A DNA stretch of 39,636 nucleotides from a virus. The notes under the pieces are model-generated. The model was not told where the DNA came from and made no database searches. It saw nothing but the letters and a program-made list of their open reading frames with translations. Made by a program: the position numbers and the translations under genes. The stretch covers positions 1 to 39,636 of the IMG/VR virus record IMGVR_UViG_3300045941_000406. The stretch is one strand, 5' to 3'. Shown piece by piece: positions 38,280 through 39,636 of the stretch. Every line of letters starts with the position of its first letter. Position 1 is the first letter of the stretch.

Positions 38280-39636
38280 ATGAGACCCTTTTTTCGTTAT
38301 TCGGCGGGGTGGCTTGTTCTCTGTGTCTTTTGTCTTCTGGCAAATACAGCCACAGGGCAAGTCACCCCGTCTTCCTACCCCTACGCAAAGCCCAGGCCGA
38401 CCAATGGGCTGACCCCGCCCAACCTGATCAGGTATTCGCAGACCATGGCCCCATCAGCCTATGGGAATGAAATGCCCATCCTGTGGTCAATAGACGTGGC
38501 TGGTGGCCTGCAATCGCGATTGAACGCGGCTGACAGGCTGGCCATGAATCCATTTTGGACCCAGGAAGGAGCCATTGTTTATGATGCATCCGACCGAAAA
38601 TTCTATGGGGTGGATACTGGGCTGCTCGCCAACAAACCGCTTTTTACACTGGATGGATTGTGGCTGGGAGGATCGAGCAATATCTATTCGATTGATGGCG
38701 TTCTGACGAGTCCGCGCACAATCCAATTCGGAACCAATACATTGAGTTTCCTGGCCAATGGCCCGGTGTATTCCAACGGAGTATTCACGATTTTTGGATT
38801 CAAAAGAACCGAGATCGGCGCGGCAACGAACCTCCTTTATTCTTCTGAAGAATTATCTCTGGGGGCCGGTCAGCGTTTGAAGCTTTCGGGTCCTGCAGAA
38901 TTTGGTGGAACTGCAACCAACGGTCATGTCTGGACCCGAATAGGAACCGGGGGTGAAGGTGATTGGCGTTCGCTTCCCGCTCAGACAACAGATACCAGCA
39001 TTTACAAAAACGATGGGACGATTACAGGTGAACGGACGGTCGGATTGGGAAGCAATCGACTGATTTTCAATAGTCCGGGCACTCTCTACTCGAATGGAGT
39101 AGTCCAATTTTTCGGACTCAAGTCATTGCTGTCATCTGCAGCAACGAATCTCATCTATTCCTCGGAGGAATTGAACCTGGGAGGCGGCAGGGTAAAGCTT
39201 TCAGGTCCCGCCGAATTCGCTGGTACATCAACCAACGGTCATGTCTGGACCCGGATAGGAACCGGGGGTGAATCCGATTGGAGACCACTTCCTGCACAAA
39301 CAGAAACAGTCGACACGAGTATTTATAAAAATGATGGGGCAATCACAACCGATCGCACATTCAGCCTTGGAAGCAATCGACTGATTTTCAATAGCCCAGG
39401 CACTCTCTACTCAAACGGAGTAGTCCAATTCTTTGGACTCAAGGCATTTCAATCTTCTGCAGCAAGTAATGTCATTTATTCCTCGGAGGAACTGAGCCTA
39501 GGAGGCGGGCGGGTGAAGCTTGCGGGGCCTACCGAATTTGGAGCAACAGCACAGAACGGACACGTCTGGACCCGCATTGGACCTGGCGGGGAATCGGATT
39601 GGCGCCCGGCCGCGGGGGGGACGGGGAGCGCGACCA
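38280..39636 (+). CDS. Modular tail fibre (secreted-type N-terminus, repeat modules), 3' partial
   Basis: The product opens with a hydrophobic signal-like N-terminus (SAGWLVLCVFCLLANTATG), unusual for a virion protein. From about residue 134 it has repeated modules of 106-107 residues: I-Y-x-N-D-G, S-L-G-S-N-R-L-I-F-N-S-P-G-T-L-Y, V-Q-F-F-G-L-K, Y-S-S-E-E-L-x-L-G-G-G, then G-H-V-W-T-R-I-G. Three module starts lie at about 38682, 39000 and 39321. The frame runs off the window end and the next module appears at its beginning, one base out of phase if joined directly. Probably the shaft of the host-binding fibre. Confidence 0.8.
   Translation, partial: MRPFFRYSAGWLVLCVFCLLANTATGQVTPSSYPYAKPRPTNGLTPPNLIRYSQTMAPSAYGNEMPILWSIDVAGGLQSRLNAADRLAMNPFWTQEGAIVYDASDRKFYGVDTGLLANKPLFTLDGLWLGGSSNIYSIDGVLTSPRTIQFGTNTLSFLANGPVYSNGVFTIFGFKRTEIGAATNLLYSSEELSLGAGQRLKLSGPAEFGGTATNGHVWTRIGTGGEGDWRSLPAQTTDTSIYKNDGTITGERTVGLGSNRLIFNSPGTLYSNGVVQFFGLKSLLSSAATNLIYSSEELNLGGGRVKLSGPAEFAGTSTNGHVWTRIGTGGESDWRPLPAQTETVDTSIYKNDGAITTDRTFSLGSNRLIFNSPGTLYSNGVVQFFGLKAFQSSAASNVIYSSEELSLGGGRVKLAGPTEFGATAQNGHVWTRIGPGGESDWRPAAGGTGSAT
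38682..39636 (+). repeat. Tandem 318-321 bp fibre modules
   Basis: Modules begin near 38682, 39000 and 39321, and a further one starts near base 31 of the window. Long stretches are nearly identical in DNA (for example around 39049-39120 and 39373-39440), which suggests recent duplication or recombination between modules. Confidence 0.75.

Noticed and set aside
1-39636. Use of genetic code 4 or 25 (UGA read as an amino acid) by the phage
   Set aside because: Many genes end cleanly in TGA with overlapping ATGA starts, so the in-frame UGA at 3071 is an isolated case.

Overview
The window looks like an essentially complete genome of a temperate tailed (siphovirus-like) phage. It carries a GpA-type large terminase, a lambda-type portal, a ClpP-like head protease, a Gp13-like capsid protein, tail genes, a tyrosine integrase with an attP-like site, and its own replication set. 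The host is probably in the Verrucomicrobiota or a related PVC lineage. Two things suggest this: secreted proteins with the Verrucomicrobiota-style Ig-like repeat (W-x-F/K-x-G-x-x-I-x-G-A/E-T, then A-G-x-Y), and an integrase ending in a Y-R-E-L-V-T motif. This is inference; nothing in the window names the host. Both ends of the window lie inside the same kind of repeated tail-fibre module, so the molecule is probably circular or circularly permuted, with a 1-base frame discrepancy at the junction.

Layout: (1) 38280-39636 and 1-2055: secreted modular fibre continuing into a beta-helix tail spike. (2) 2052-5442: tightly overlapping cassette of a GDSG serine protease, a two-segment membrane protein interrupted by UGA, a lipoprotein, small membrane or secreted proteins and an Ig-domain protein; this may be an adhesion and lysis cassette. 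(3) 5520-15109: head protease with nested scaffold, capsid protein, connectors, two paralogous tail proteins and a 1327-residue tail protein. (4) 15121-16757, minus strand: two secreted proteins, candidate lysogenic-conversion genes. (5) 16869-19349: RHH regulator, attP, integrase, further small DNA-binding proteins. (6) 19385-28888: early and replication genes: SSB-like protein, RecB/Cas4-like nuclease, many small ORFs, family-A DNA polymerase, AEP-like primase, RepA/RecA-like ATPase, an iteron-rich probable origin, VRR-NUC nuclease. (7) 28942-31552: tail assembly genes and a short candidate tape measure. (8) 31626-38279: small genes, terminase small and large subunits, connector, portal and two fibre-associated proteins.

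By eye the structural blocks (about 5.5-15.1 kb and 28.9-38.5 kb) share one codon style, rich in AGG arginine and CTG/GCC/CAGG words. The fibre/lysis cassette and the early block use another style, richer in CGN arginine. The genome therefore reads as a mosaic. Gene order is unusual: the host-recognition cassette sits between portal and head protease, and the candidate tape measure lies upstream of the terminase.

Most striking signals: a shared leader element at the GTG starts of three head genes (CTAYGGTTTACCYCA exactly 28 nt before GTG), with a weaker copy before the probable internal scaffold start; a textbook-like attP with five TTGGCACC-type arm sites around a tRNA 3' end; an iteron/palindrome origin after the helicase gene; and two small genes broken by single changes (UGA for an expected Trp; one extra T in a T5 run).
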